Shown here piece by piece: positions 38,272 through 50,394 of a stretch of DNA of 64,000 bases. The DNA is from Lingula anatina (lineage: Eukaryota > Brachiopoda > Lingulata > Lingulida > Lingulidae). Positions within the stretch are counted from its first letter, which is position 1, and each line of letters begins with the position of its first letter. The notes under the pieces were generated by a model that ran no database searches, was not told the origin of the DNA, and was given only the letters and a program-made list of their open reading frames with translations. The stretch spans positions 341,503 through 405,502 of the forward strand of contig NW_019775442.1 in NCBI RefSeq assembly GCF_001039355.2, written 5' to 3'. The position numbers were made by a program, and so were the translations under genes.

Positions 38272-40520
38272 AAAAAATGATTGCTGCCAATAATCATATA
38301 TTTGATTTGATTTTCTGAAAAATCCCATGGATTGTTATTTAAAAAACTATAAAAGCCGTTACACAGATTTAATATCGATTATTATTTTTCTAGCATTGGC
38401 AAATTCCTCTGGCTCGTAGATTTCGCTCCTTAAAGCTGTGGTTTGTTCTTAGGTTACATGGTGTAAATGGACTACAAGAGTACATCAGACAGGTTCTTTA
38501 CATTCTATGTCATTTCTTTTTATTATGTACAGACACAGATGTGCCTGTACATATAGCCATCACCTGCGTCTGTCGTCGCTGTCGTCGCCGCCATCGCCGT
38601 GCACTTTTACCGATAACACGTAAAATGGAAAGTGTTTTTTCTTTCAGCTTGAAACTTACTGAATTGATGAATATTCATAATAAGCAGGTCAAGTTCGAAA
38701 TTCAGCATGATCAGGCCATTTTTAGGGAAGTTATGCTGTTTTTTTAAACTTTTTTCAGCATATATGCAGCGCCAATAACACGATAAGTGGAAAACCATTT
38801 TACCTTTTGGCTTGAAACTTACAAAACTGATGAATATTCATAATACGCAGGTCAAAGTTGAAAATCAGCATGATTGGGCAATTTTTATGGAAATTATTCT
38901 TTTTTTTTCAAAGTTTTCAGCATTTTTATAACATGGATAATAAGATAAGTGTTAATTTTTTTTTCCTTTTGGATTGAAACTTACAGAACTGATGAATATT
39001 CATAATACGAAGGTCAAGTTGGAAAATTGGCTTGATTGGACTATTTTTACAAAAGTTATCCTGTTTTTTCCCTTATTCAGCATATATGCAACACTGATAA
39101 CACATTTTAAGGAAAACCAAGCAGCCTTTTGTCTTGCAACTCACAGGAGTGATTAGTCTAACTAGTATACAGATCAAGTTTGAAAATAAGCTTGATCAGT
39201 TAAGTTTTGATGAAGTTATTAGCCTTTTTTGTATATAAGTGTTTTTTCTTTAGATTTAATTCTTAGGCATGTTGACAGTCTCATAATGGAACTAATTAGT
39301 AAAAGTGTTGTTTTGACATTTTCTGCTTCTTAACAATATTGTTAGTTGATTGTATAAAAATGACGGTAAACCTGTTATCGTGCATTGTGTAATAAAGTAT
39401 CAAAAATGGAAAGGAACTCATCATTGCAGTTTGTCAGATTCAATCATTCACTATGTTCAGAATCTGCAAATGGAGCAAATTGGACATTTAAAATTGTTCT
39501 ATTGATATTTTTCCTATGTCAACAATTTTCCTAGTTGATCATTTAAAAATGACAGAAAATTGATTATTTTGTTTTATGTAAAAAAAGGTGTTGAAAATGG
39601 AAAGAAAACCATTTCAGTACAGTTATCTCTTGTTTACATTTTGGCATTTTGAAAGTGTGGCTCTGAACTTCCATGGCCTTGAAGACCTTCCCATATCACA
39701 TTTTCTGAATATCCATGATACTTTTATTTTTTATAAAAAAATTGATGGCCATTATGCTGTTAAGTAATATGTTATAGTGCATGAAAGTTGAAGGAAACCC
39801 TATTTTGGACACTGCTGCCAGGATAGCGATTGAGGGAAAACCATGTTACTTATGATACTCAAACTTACTGAAAAGTTTCATAAGACTGAAGTGCAGCTTG
39901 TGTTGGAAAATCTTTGTGATTGTTTTCTGTTTTGGAAGAAATGCGGTTCTTTTGAGTGCTATATGGTGCAATAAATGTATATGGATAGCGGGCAGTGTAT
40001 TAATTCGGGATCATAAATTAATTAGCTTAATTAATTTTCAAGTTATTTTAGGGTTATAAAGTAATTTGCTTAATTAATTTTCAAGTGACCATTAAATGAG
40101 ATTATATAAAACACACGTTGAGATTTCATTGTAAAGTCCCCTGGGTTTATCTCTCTTAACTGTGTCACATAATTAGGAATTGATGATTATTATGCAGGTA
40201 AATGTTAGTCATGTTAGTAATTACACAGCTAGATTAAAAGTTTGAATAGCAGCTTTATTGGAATTTTTTGTTATGTTTTATTTTACATTTTCTTTTAACT
40301 ATTTTTCAAACACTAGCATCTTCAAGATATCACTTTCAACTTCCATCCACCAGAAGCACTGTGCATTTTCTGTTTTTCCACATTGGGAGTTGTGTTGGTT
40401 TTTATGTCTTTAAGCATTGTGTAATTATATTATTTTATTCACTGTCATCTTTTTTTCACATATTGCGATTTTCATTGTGTGAATTTGAACTCTCGCATAT
40501 GGTCCTGAAACTGTAACCTT
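38272..40520. repeat. Allelic-type duplicate block, copy 1 (with repeat insertion)
   Basis: Recurs after the single N at 40521 as 40522-41503. The second copy lacks about 1.27 kb corresponding to the tandem-repeat element at 38545-39826. Both copies end at the same phrase, CTGAAACTGTAACCTT. Confidence 0.9.
38545..39826. mobile_element. CGTCGTCGCCG-headed tandem-repeat element
   Basis: Just after TGTACAGACACAGATGTG come a CGTCGCTGTCGTCGCCGCC head and then four or five degenerate units of about 150-170 bp. Each unit carries GCTTGAAACTTAC, TGATGAATATTCATAATA, CAGGTCAAGTT, a CAGCATGAT-like phrase, GTTATTCTT-like T-runs and TTCAGCAT. The layout is like the abundant tandem-repeat elements of bivalves (from memory, not searched). 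A partial copy lies at 52470-52615. Its absence from the companion block at 40522-41503 suggests a presence/absence polymorphism. Confidence 0.7.
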
Positions 40521-40521
40521 N

Positions 40522-41503
40522 AAAGAATGATTGCTGCCAATAATCATATATTTGATTTGATTTTCCGAAAAAATCCCATGGATTGTTATTTAAAAAACTA
40601 TAAAAGCCGTTACACAGATTTAATATCGATTATTATTTTTCTAGCATTGGCAAATTCCTCTGGCTCGTAGATTTCGCTCCTTAAAGCTGTGGTTTGTTCT
40701 TAGGTTACATGGTGTAAATGGACTACAAGAGTACATCAGACAGGTTCTTTACATTCTATGTCATTCCTTTTTATTATGTACAGACACAGATGTGCGATTG
40801 AGGGAATAGCGATTGAGGGAAAACCATGTTACTTATGATACTCAAACTTACTGAAAAGTTTCATAAGACTGAAGTGCAGCTTGTGTTGGAAAATCTTTGT
40901 GATTGTTTTCTGTTTTGGAAGAAATGTGGTTCTTTTGAGTGCTATATGGTGCAATAAATGTATATGGATAGCGGGCAGTGTATTAATTCGGGATCATAAA
41001 TTAATTTGCTTAATTAATTTTCAAGTTATTTTAGGGTTATAAAGTAATTTGCTTAATTAATTTTCAAGTGGCCATTAAATGAGATTATATAAAACACACG
41101 TTGAGATTTCATTGTAAAGTCCCCTGGGTTTATCTCTCTTAACTGTGTCACATAATTAGGAATCGATGATTATTATGCAGGTAAATGTTAGTCATGTTAG
41201 TAATTACACAGCTAGATTAAAAGTTTGAATAGCAGCTTTATTGGAATTTTTTGTTATGTTTTATTTTACATTTTCTTTTAACTATTTTTCAAACACTAGC
41301 ATCTTCAAGATATCACTTTCAACTCCCATCCACCAGAAGCACTGTGCATTTTCTGTTTTTCCACATTGGGAGTTGTGTTGGTTTTTATGTCTTTAAGCAT
41401 TGTGTAATTATATTATTTTATTCACTGTCATCTTTTTTTCAAATATTGGGATTTTCATTGTGTGAATTTGAACTCTCACATATGGTCCTGAAACTGTAAC
41501 CTT
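40522..41503. repeat. Allelic-type duplicate block, copy 2 (no insertion)
   Basis: Matches the flanks of the tandem-repeat element in 38272-40520, joined directly at GATGTGCGATTGAGGG near 40791. The 82-residue frame found in both copies (40268 and 41251) has no motif and is duplicated only because the block is. Confidence 0.9.
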
Positions 41504-41654
41504 ATAGACCATGTTATTCTGTTGTACATTTTGTGAATTTTTTTTCTTTCACATACTGGCAATATCGGTGTGGGACTTATAACTCCAAAGGGCATGTAAC
41601 AGTTCACTTTTATTGATACTACCTATTGTGCAATATTTGCAACTTGACTTTGCA

Positions 41655-41860
41655 GTTAAAGGGATAATAACTGTTCTTTTTGGCAAATAATTAATTTTTT
41701 TCGAAAAAGTTTTTTTTGTTATAATCTCTTAAGAAATTATTACAAAGTATAGCCATCTATGGAGGTCACATGGTCTGATGACAAGTTCAGATATCAGAAT
41801 AATAGCTATGGCTGCCCTTTTTGTGATAAAACATACTTCTGTGAGTTGTTTACACTGTTT
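41655..41860. mobile_element. MITE family 1, truncated copy
   Basis: Starts TTAAAGGGATAATAACTGTT and follows the order of 6791-7141: ATCTCTTAAGAAATTAT, ATAGCCATC, GGAGGTCACATGGTCTGATG, CAGATATCAGAATAATAGCT. It lacks the right end. Confidence 0.75.
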
Positions 41861-42215
41861 AAATGACCTAGCACAAATTACATATGTGTAAATACTGTAG
41901 CATACTTGGTATGGTCTACAAATTTTTCACTCACTTTGCTGTTCAACGCCTTTTTGTTTTATCTTCGCACACACACAAAAGTAAATAAAATTTTCATAGG
42001 TATGAAAATTACTTATTAAATTGATCCATTTCTAGATAAATCTGAGTTTAAAAGCAAACCGATCTAAACTTAGTTTATCTCATAATACAGTATGTTTTTA
42101 ACATTAAGTTAATTGGTAATAAATTAAGTTTGGCCTTTAAAAGTTGATCAGTAAGTTAAACGGTCCTTAAAAAAAATTAAATCGGCGGGTGCGAAAAAAC
42201 CAACAACTGCGGCTG

Positions 42216-42313
42216 CCAATTCCCGCCAAAACGTAAGAAACAAAACGCGGGAATTCCCTTATCGATCTCTTGAACAAAGAAGCAGCTGTTCACACAAAGG
42301 AGCAAAAAGGAAA
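42216..42313 (+). promoter_or_regulatory. Candidate inducible promoter, unit A
   Basis: CCAAT at 42216-42220, the perfect NF-kB-type palindrome GGGAATTCCC at 42249-42258, and an IRF-type core AAAGGAAA (AANNGAAA) at 42306-42313. The counterpart of each appears in the same order in unit B (48877-48974). The transcription start is not located. Binding is inferred from consensus only. Confidence 0.5.
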
Positions 42314-42319
42314 GTAAGG

Positions 42320-42468
42320 CTTATGTACTGCGTAGAGGCACTTTATTCCATTAAAAGGCTCCTTAACGAAGATATAAAACACAGACGACCTGCCGGTTGT
42401 GTCAAAATTGCAGGGGTTTATTGGTAGAACTCAGAAGATCTTAGAAGACAGGGGTTATCACTTCACAG
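42320..42468 (+). other. Probable 5' untranslated exon, unit A
   Basis: Ends at CTTCACAG|GTAAAC, a donor conserved in unit B at 49152. The start codon exon follows the acceptor TTCCAG at 43605-43606. The 5' limit is a guess. Confidence 0.45.
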
Positions 42469-43614
42469 GTAAACAATAATACTAGGACTTGGTTTAAAGC
42501 CCGTAGGCCTACGCACTACTTTCTTGTATACAAATCACGGGCTAGGTTTTGGTGTAGGTGGTGCAATCGGAGTATACGCAGTAAGACATAAATGTAATAT
42601 ACTGAAGTTAATGTTTCGTTGAAAAGTAAGGCACCTTTCCTCACCGGTACACGTGAGTCTTTGTGTTGTGCTGCTCGAGTGTGTAGAACATTACACCATC
42701 GTTGACCTCATTCATGTGTGCCTGTGCAACCGGTGACAGTTCACATAAAGGACTGCATCGACACAGCTGCAATGTGATAAATCAGATCTACTCCAGATGT
42801 TTTGAAGGTCTCATAATATTAGCCCCGATTTTACATTGACTGGTCCTGTGTTTAAAAGCACCACAGTCGGACGAACAACATTCGAGGAAAAAAAATAATT
42901 GCATACAGGCTGCCGTTAAACATGTGAACTCGTCTTAAGTCTCATAATATTAAAAACTTGTGCTATTTACGCCTATGCAACCGCATGAAACTACAATCCT
43001 AGAATCGAATATTTTATGTAAAGGCATACTGCAAGAGACACCATACAAAAAGACCCCACCTCAGCCACTTTAATTAAAACAAGCACACGTCATTAAACAA
43101 TAAAGAAGGCACTAGCCGTTGTGTAGTCTTCGCAGTGTGAGGGCCGATGCGTTAGGTGTGACACTGGCTTGCAACTGCCTCCATAACTAGAATATTTCAC
43201 ACGGGATTTCATTGAATGAATAAACTTGGCAAATGCAGTGTTATCTCCTTTGGTGCATCATTAGATTTAGATTCCGTGGCGTTTCAAAGTTCAAGGGGTC
43301 AACAACCGTAGAGTAGTCATGCTCGTCTTGATTTAGGGGGCGACACTTTCCAGCACTGACGCCACCGTTTTTTTTCTTCTTCTTCTTTTCAACCTCAGAA
43401 AACCAGTGCAACGTCAGTAGGCCTAGATGTCGTAGATTATCAGATGAGATGCCATCTGCTATAAACGAGGTCTAGTAACAAAAGGATTTCAGACAAATTA
43501 TTTTAATAAAAAGTGAGGACTCAGAATGCAAAGTTATATTTAATAGCACTAGCTGATTATCATTATGAATTTATGATGCTTGTTTTAAACATTTTTGTCG
43601 TTCCAGGCTAAAAG

Positions 43615-46600
43615 ATGAGCGAGAGAACTATCAAATACAAAGATTTAACCAGGCCAGGCGAGGCAGTGTCCCTGCTATTGGCTGATGGAGCTACGGTCGG
43701 TGAGGTCAAATATCAAATCAAAACCCACACTGGCATTCCCCAAGGACAACAGACATTATTTTACAGACAAAACGTAAATATGTTTGATATTACTACTTAA
43801 GAAGATTAATGTATTATATATTAATGAAAAATATCGATATAGCGCAGAAAAGGCGTCACGGTCGGGCAGTTGCCTACGTGGTCACTTTCCATCAATACAT
43901 CATTCTTTTCCAGAATGCTATACGGTGTGGCAGATAATCTGTCTACATGTAGCTTTGTAGTAATGATATTGTAACAATATTTTTCTTACATTCGTTTATT
44001 CACAGTTTACTGAAAAGAGTGGATTACAGTTTCTTCTATTAATTAATTAATTTATTTATTTATTCAAATAATTTCACTTAAACTTTCATTTTTACAATCT
44101 AGGTTCTAAGAGACGAAGACACACTGTATGACTTGAGCATTCCAGACAACGCAACATTGAAACTGCTTCCGCGTGAAAGTATCAAAGTCAACGTCCAAAC
44201 CAAACAAGGTCGGGCTGCATCCTTCCGGGTGAGATTGTCTGACACTGTGTCTTCCGTGAAAATGAGAATACAGCAGGAAGCAAATGTATTTCTGGGAGAC
44301 CGGCATCTCTCGTATGCAGGAAGGGAGATGGCTGACGATCTCGCCCTGTCTGCTTATGGACTTAAAAGCGGCTCAATCCTGACGTTTGATGAAGAAAAAA
44401 CAGAATGTTATTTAGAATTAGGTATGATTTTCGACTGTACTAAGCAAAGATCTTTTTTTTAACTTCGCTTCACTGATTTCATTCTGTGCTTTACATTAAA
44501 ATGGTATTCGATTAACTCGAGTTTCATAAAAAGTCTAAATAACAAAAAACTCATTATTTAAAATATATAAAAAGCTCGATTTTGGTGGTCACACTAAGTA
44601 TTTTTCTCATCATCAGCCAACGGAAACCCAGGCGAGGACAGTGGTATTTTAGATTCATCCTCAGTGGAATCAGACAGACAATACAGTGAGACAGGTAACA
44701 GAATCTTCTGCATCTAACAATGTTCTTCTTCGATCATTACGTAATTTTTTTTTTTTTAGAAATATATACGAATATTCCTGTCGTGATTTGAAAACCTTCA
44801 TATATAATATGGATGTCCTTTACGTGGACAGTATTGATGAGAATTTCGATTGTATGAAAAATTATTATTATTATATCGTATTCAATTTCTAGTGACACAG
44901 TTACAAAATGATCTCCAGCTAGTGCAAGACGAACTCCAGGCTGTTCAAAGCCAGTACCATACCCTAAACGACAAAGTGGGCGAGCAAGGGTCATATATGG
45001 AAGGTGCACTGGCAGAACTGCGGCAGTCCGCCTCGTCTCAGTTTCAGAGCGTGCTGGATGATGTGCAGGATGTGAATGGCAACCAGGAGACCCTCAAGCT
45101 AGAATGCCTGTCTCTACGGGAGAAGATTCAGGAGCAAGACATAAACGTAGCCTCTGCGACAAAAGAAATCCAAAACGCCAAGGATAAAGCAAAACGAACG
45201 CATAAATACATCAAGGAGAAAAATGCTGAGATCAAGAACGAATTTGAACAGAAAACCGCATGCATCGAGAGGAATTTGAGTGAATCGTCGGGTCAAGTAG
45301 AAGAGGTGACGGCGCGTCTGGTTCAAGTGGAGGAAAACCTGTCGCATGTTAAAGAAGTACAGGAAGTCGAGATGGAGGAGAGGCTTAAACTGCAAAAAGA
45401 ACTTGAGGAATCGGAGAGTATCAGAAAGCAATTTATGCAGTCGTTTAAAGGTCACCAGACATTGGTGGACTGGGTAGATAGTAAACTGAAGGGCATTTCC
45501 GAAATGTCCGATAAGAATTTGAAAGTTGAAATTAAATCAATGCGCCAAGACTTCTCAAAGAAAACGTCCGAACTCGACCATACTGACGACGCCTTGGCGG
45601 AATCTCTGGTAAGACATAAACTGGAGTCGCAAGAAGGGGTTGATTTCGCGGATTGCTTTCAGTTGAAATACTGCAAAGATCTGAAAATGCTTTTTTTCAG
45701 AATTTGGTATACAACTACGTGTGTCACCGACGAAAGAAACAAGAAATTTAAGTCCCTGTTTTTGGCAAAATGTATCAATCCTATCTTCCTGGAATACGTG
45801 AGCCTACTCAAGGAATATACGCAACACGTTGTACAAAATACCTTCGAAGCAACAGTTGATCAGAAACAAGATTGTGTGAACTCTAATGATTTGAAAATAT
45901 TGGTGACATCACTTCAAAACATCTCTGAAGGCAAAGCCGTTGATAATAAAGTCGATGCGCATCTTGCTGTATGTCGTCTGCGCAAGACACTAGGAAGAAA
46001 AACAAAGCTCGGACAAAAGAATGGAAATGACATCAAAACACGGGAAGATTTATGCAAACGTCTCGAAGCCATTTTGACGGACGTTTGTCCATTGGAAGAG
46101 GAAGAGTACTACAAATTTCATCAACAGGGGGGAACCAAAAACGTCCGTCCGTTTGAAGAAAGTAAACCGACCATGTCATGCTATGTCCATGCCCTTCTAC
46201 ATAAAGTCCTCGCTCGGTCCGATGCTCTTCCTTTGGACGTGAAAGCCCCAATGGAGCTGGAGGTGGACGTCTCTGGGAGAGTTCGGGAGGGGACGGAAGA
46301 ACACGAGAGAATTTTCACTTGTGGAGAATTCAAGGCGAGGATCAAAGGAAATGGAGCCAAGGCAAAAGAACAGACAACGAACTATGTGAAGATCGTAGCT
46401 TTTATTTGTAATTGTCTGAAGCTTCGCTTGGTGAAAGCCAAGTGTATGTTATATTATTTGTTTGGGAGAGAGGCCGTTACTGAAAAGCCTGTTCATGAAC
46501 AATTATTGTATACTTTCGACCAGAAAAGTCGGCAGATTTGTTTTGTAGATGAAAGTGAGAACCATGAACGTGGGGATGCAGTTGAGAAGCACGCTATTCG

Positions 46601-46631
46601 TGTGGTGTATGAAAAAATGAAAATGGAGTAA
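43615..46631 (+). CDS. Tandem ubiquitin-like / coiled-coil protein, copy 1
   Basis: Four coding exons join without frameshift: 43615-43773, 44103-44421, 44617-44694 and 44893-46631, with phases 0, 1 and 1, giving 764 residues. Residues about 1-77 and 78-152 are two ubiquitin-like folds. The first has GIPQGQQTLF, as in ubiquitin GIPPDQQRLIF, and DTLYDLSI. The second has DTVSSVKMRIQ and MADDLALSAYGLKSGS. Neither ends in Gly-Gly, so they are built-in domains rather than conjugated modifiers. An acidic serine-rich linker (exon 3) leads to a coiled coil of about 200 residues. The last 330 or so residues are mostly helical-looking and not recognised; 639-764 is the part best conserved between copies. 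Tandem ubiquitin-like pairs occur in ISG15 and OASL, but the rest is unlike those. Function is unknown; an adaptor or immune effector is inference. The stop at 43798 lies in intron 1 and does no harm. Confidence 0.85.
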
Positions 46632-48789
46632 CTTCTTGACCTGTGGCCTGTTGCTGGTTTTGCGTGGTTTCCTTAATGTAGGGCATTTTAGTAAACCGGT
46701 AACAACTGCCGAATGTTTGCTATGTGTGTGTGTTTTTCAGATATTCTAAAGCTAATTCTTGTTCACATCAAGCGCTTCTCATTATGAAACAAAATCTTTA
46801 ATTAAAGTCTTTAATTTTTCTGTGGAATATGTTTTTGTCATTTTCATATATTTGAATATCATTTTTTTGTAAAAGAACAATGTGAAAACATTCATGTTAA
46901 TAAGTTATTTGGGTTATTGTTAGATTTTATATTTTTACATATTTACCAATTCATGTTTTTGAGTGTATCACTAAACTTGAAATAATCTTTTTATTTAAGT
47001 ACATACTCCATTTCTCAGCGATTTTCATATAAAATAAAGGATCATTGACATGATTGTTGACACAAATCATTCTGGAAGCTGTTTTTATAGTCTGACACGC
47101 ATTTATTTGCTGGACGTAAAATTATAACGAAGATGTCACTGATGGATCTTGACTAGTCAAACCATGTGGTAGATGACTTGTTTCGAAAAGCATATTACGC
47201 CTTGTAGAAATAATGACAATACTTCCAACCTAAGAGAAAATCAAGGAATGTTTGTGGCCGTCTGGTTTCAGAAAATCAAATTGACTTATAAACCTCCCTT
47301 TTCAAACGAAGTCCATAGCCAGTTGTAATCGTTGTTTTCCCGTTGTTACACCCTGGGACAACTGGAGGTGTGAACGCAGCTGATTCCTTACGTTCAACTA
47401 CCGTGTTCGTTGTAAGATTTTATCTCACGTTTGATTAGCTTTCATTTCTAAACGCCTTATTTCATCTTGGAACGTGTAACCCCCAACTGGCCATGCTGAA
47501 ACATTCTTCGGCTGTTCTTTTTTTTTTAAGCCACGTGGCACCTGGATATGGGTCTATGGAGACAAGCTTATAATAGGGGGATGAAATTTTAAAATTTGTA
47601 AATGTAATGTACAGATGAGGCTACTTGTTGCTCTTTAAATCTGATATTCTTGATGCTAAGGCCTTGCAATTTTGATTTTGAAATAAAAGAATAAAACATC
47701 TTATAAGCTGCTAAAAACTATATATATATACATAAGCGTAGAGCACCCAATTGATTAATCTGTCAGATTTTCATAGTCATGTATAATGTCATGAATGTGT
47801 CAGTTGTAACAGAAACGGGATCTGAATCCGCTTTCAGCTAAACACTTAACCATGCCCGATTTATTAAATCTTCCCTCCTTCAAATGTTTTTGCTGATTAG
47901 ACGACAGCGCTCTCAAATATACCTGCTAAGAAATATTGCAAGACATCTCACAATTTTTAAAAAGTCACTAAAACGTCAGCCGCGTTTGAACCTATATGTA
48001 TGGTCATTCACATAGTGGTTACTCCAGAAACAGCGTCAGCTCTTATTGGCGTTAATTCTTTCTTATTATTTTTCAGGGTACATACATGCTTGGACATAAT
48101 AACATTATGTCCAAGCTACATGTAACCATACATACATACAAGTACCCAGTGCACACAAAAAGAGTTTCTGGTTAGGGATAACCCGCCAGATGGGTGTCTT
48201 TTTAGTGAATAAACCAAAACGGCGTGTCTCGGTAAAAGCATGCAAAAAATACACAAAAATAGACACAGTTTGACGTTCGCATTAGGTTTTCTATGGAAAT
48301 GGTATTTCCCATTTTATGTTATTGAAGTCTCTTAATGCTCGTGAATACCATAATAGTTGGCAATTGTGTTGCAAATTAACAGCTTATGTATAAATTTCAA
48401 TATATTGTGCAGGGGAATTTTGTTTCTCTTCCAGATTTCTACTAAAGCTATAAAAGAGGAGGATGGAGACGAAAAAAGATGTCTTCTGATAAAGCAGTAT
48501 TAATATGAAATGTTTTACGCAGCAGCATGAGGTTAAGATCGAGGTTATTTACAAGTTCTTGAAATTATCTTCATTTTTGGACTAGAAAAGAGGCAAATTA
48601 CAATTGTAGGCGAACCTTAAGGAGATGATGGTTGATTGTACAGTTGTAATAACTGGCCAGTCATTTTAAACTTAATCACCTTTAGAAATTTATTTTAGGT
48701 GGGGTAGATAAACGATTCATGAGCACGAAAAAATTGTTTAAATCCACCATTTTGGGGGTAAGCTTATGTAGTTACCTTTTTATTTGTGA
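46632..48789. other. 3' flank of unit A
   Basis: No gene. AATAAA at 47033-47038 within a phrase conserved after copy 3 is the likely polyadenylation signal. The rest is alignable in patches to 55956-57590 down to about 48300. Confidence 0.6.
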
Positions 48790-48876
48790 TAAATTTATCT
48801 TTAGGAAATCATGAAGTTAAACCGTCCTAAATAATTGAAATTGTCAGGTCAGAAAACTTGAAAACAGTTGCGGCTG

Positions 48877-48974
48877 CCAATTCCCGCCAAAACATAAGAA
48901 TGACAAAAGACGGGGTATTCCTTTATCGAATTCTCGAATAAAAGGAACCTTGACACAAAGGAGCAAAAAAGAAA
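48877..48974 (+). promoter_or_regulatory. Candidate inducible promoter, unit B
   Basis: CCAAT at 48877-48881, NF-kB-type GGGGTATTCC at 48912-48921 and the IRF-type core AAAAGAAA at 48967-48974, in the same order and similar spacing as unit A. The NF-kB-type site has changed sequence yet still fits GGGRNNYYCC. Confidence 0.5.
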
Positions 48975-48984
48975 GCAAGTGGTT

Positions 48985-49152
48985 GCATCAGCCTCTTGGG
49001 TAAAGATACTTAGGCCACCCTATGTCATCAAAAAGCCCTCTAAGCAAGACACAGAAAACCTGTCTGTAGTGTCTACATTGCAGCGATTTATTTGTAGAAG
49101 ATTGAAGAAGTTTTGAAGAAGATTTTAGAAGACTGGGCCAATCTTTTCACAG
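48985..49152 (+). other. Probable 5' untranslated exon, unit B
   Basis: Ends TTTTCACAG|GTAAAC at 49152, matching the donor at 42468. The next acceptor, TTCCAG before the ATG, is about 2.5 kb downstream, with the retroelement relic in the intron. The 5' limit is approximate. Confidence 0.4.
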
Positions 49153-49936
49153 GTAAACAGTAATACTAGGACTTGGTTCAACCTATTTTCTTTATACAAA
49201 TGGCGGCCTAGGTTTAGGTGTAGTTGGTGCAATCAGAGTACACACAATAAGACATTTATAAATGTAATATATTGAAGGCAATATATGGCTGAAAAGTGAG
49301 ACATATTCTGTCACCAGTACACGTGGGTCAATGTGTTGTTCTGCTCGAATGTGCAGAACCACACCACCACCGTTGACCTCAATAAGGATATAGGAAACCC
49401 TTTATTATCATCAAAGTACATATAATAAGGTTTTTCTGCCTATCATTGTTTAATTTTCTATTTACAATTCGGCTGACTAAAAAGCAATAAAAATCCCCTT
49501 GAAAATATAAGATTTAGGCGTTTATATCCACCATTGCTAACCGCAACAAATAATGCCAGTTGACCCCGCCCTAGTTCTTTTGGGATGGGCGCAGCTACTT
49601 TGTGTCACGTGATACGCAGACACCTGAAAGATGCAGTCACGAGCGATGCCTTTCATAAATCTTACGGGTGTAAGCAGTAAACCAAAAATGAAAATCTCAC
49701 ATAACATACATAGGGCCTATACCTGAAGTCGACGAGAAAAAAGTTGGACATACGGCCCACTATTGTTTATTCTTCAGTCTTATTAATATTAGTTCCTTTG
49801 TGGCGCAATGAGATTTCCTCAAACATCCCTGGGTAGCAGAATTTTTGTAGTTTATTATTGAAAATAAAAAAGGACAAAAATACAGCTATTATTATCCTCT
49901 ACAAAATGTGTAAAGTAAACCAGTCGACATTGTCTG

Positions 49937-49972
<36 letters not shown>

Positions 49973-50394
49973 AACGCAATTTTGAAAGATTACTAGCGAT
50001 AGTATGCTAATGCATCTCAGAATAGATTTAAAAGTATTGAGGCACTGCTACAGACAACATACATGCATATCTTATGGTTTGATTCATTTGTTATTTGATG
50101 ATATTTATTCGGCTTCTGCACAAAAAAATAATGGGAAGCACTTGCACTTATTGACGAAGGGCAAATCCAGCTGAATCTCTACCCAGGTGTAGAAAAATGT
50201 TCGTTGATTATAACCTCTCTTTCACAGGTCTCTTTGGATATGTATGATAAAATCGTGCAATACTGTCCTGGAGGTAAAAGTTTGCATGTTTTTGACACCC
50301 CGTTCGTTAGAAATACTGTAAGAAGAAAACTTTCCGTGTGTCAGAATACCCAGCCTGTCATGAGAAAAAGATGTGAAACCTAATTTTACATATC
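49153..50394. other. 5' intron of unit B gene; no gene
   Basis: AT-rich intronic sequence; the first 230 bp align with unit A. Contains a CT microsatellite at 49940-49968. Confidence 0.5.
49940..49968. repeat. CT microsatellite
   Basis: Uninterrupted CT run of about 29 bp. Confidence 0.95.

Larger units (their letters stand above)
42120..48300. repeat. Segmental duplication, unit A
   Basis: Upstream sequence (42120-42740), gene and downstream flank (46632-48300) all have diverged counterparts in unit B (48790-57590), in the same order. Shared downstream phrases include AATAAAGGATCATTGACATG, AGCCACGTGGCACCTGGATA, CCAGTGCACACAAAAAGAG and GTGAATAAACCAAAACGG. The divergence is well above that between contig-join duplicates, so this is a real tandem duplication. 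Confidence 0.85.

Noticed and set aside
40268-41499. The same 82-residue open frame occurring twice
   Set aside because: Repeated only because the surrounding block is duplicated across a single N; no motif and hydrophobic AT-rich composition.
43774-43800. Apparent premature stop in ubiquitin-like copy 1 where copies 2 and 3 stay open
   Set aside because: The stop lies downstream of the conserved donor GTAAAT at 43774, so it is intronic. Exon 2 continues the ubiquitin fold exactly.
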